A stretch of DNA of 14,832 nucleotides from Chloroflexota bacterium. Lineage in GTDB: Bacteria > Chloroflexota > Anaerolineae > Thermoflexales > Thermoflexaceae. Of the stretch, positions 14,774-14,832 are shown one piece after another. Numbering within the stretch: the stretch's first letter is position 1; every line of letters starts with the position of its first letter. The notes beneath the pieces are model-generated. The model was not told where the DNA came from. It made no database searches and worked only from the letters and a program-made list of their open reading frames with translations. Made by a program: the position numbers and the translations under genes. The DNA is taken from NCBI GenBank assembly GCA_030550075.1, contig JAUQQB010000027.1, forward strand, positions 1-14,832. Direction: 5' to 3'.

Positions 14774-14832
14774 GACTTACGCAGTTCGTTTCCCATGGGG
14801 GCTTTGGGGGCGGAGCGGGGCGCCGAAGGCGC
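14771..14832 (+). mobile_element. possible end of an insertion sequence, running off the window
   Basis: After an AT-rich ATTATTATTA tract, TAGGACTTACGCAG resembles terminal inverted repeats of several IS elements as I remember them. The family cannot be set and the transposase would lie outside the window. Confidence 0.3.

Noticed and set aside
1..14832. Defence system, toxin-antitoxin pair, retron or tRNA/rRNA genes
   Set aside because: I looked for such signatures on both strands and found none; all well-supported genes are glycan-related or transposases.

Overview
The window looks like a chromosomal cell-surface polysaccharide locus from a GC-rich bacterium, most likely a thermophilic member of the Chloroflexota (Anaerolineae/Thermoflexus-like). 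The pointers are the DUF4012-type protein, secreted enzymes carrying a YLPLVxK or WLPVVxR signature, Pro/Thr-rich surface linkers, and a mixed set of GT2, GT4 and GT-C glycosyltransferases. This assignment is inference from protein style; there is no rRNA or other marker gene.

Region A (1-3858, + strand) is a compact run of four genes: the 3' end of a DUF4012-like protein, a Pro/Thr-rich membrane-anchored protein, and two tandem paralogous glycoside-hydrolase-like TIM-barrel proteins. The first paralog is membrane-anchored and very GC-rich. The second is secreted, more AT-rich, and has an altered acid/base motif.

Region B (about 3859-7930, mostly - strand) is an insertion-sequence graveyard around one gene. 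A decayed IS630-family transposase (3883-4759) abuts the stop codon of a GT-C membrane glycosyltransferase (4760-6112). An apparently intact IS5-family element with 19-bp terminal inverted repeats follows (6355-7430) and abuts a second, truncated IS630 copy (7431-7879). The two IS630 remnants share about 350 bp in direct orientation.

Region C (8448-14670, + strand) is a tightly packed five-gene operon: GT4 (with an encoded coiled coil), GT2, secreted GH26-like glycosidase, GT4, GT2. Adjacent genes overlap by 4 or 13 bp or are separated by 8 or 16 bp. The likely job is assembly of an exported or surface glycan, with the secreted glycosidases trimming or remodelling it. The substrate cannot be read from sequence. 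After 14670 a short, possibly truncated ORF runs into sequence resembling another IS end.

I found no tRNA, rRNA, CRISPR array, toxin-antitoxin pair or recognisable defence system. The most interesting points are the paralogous hydrolase pair, the IS630-flanked glycosyltransferase island and the hydrolase embedded within a glycosyltransferase operon. None of these amounts to proof of a new system.
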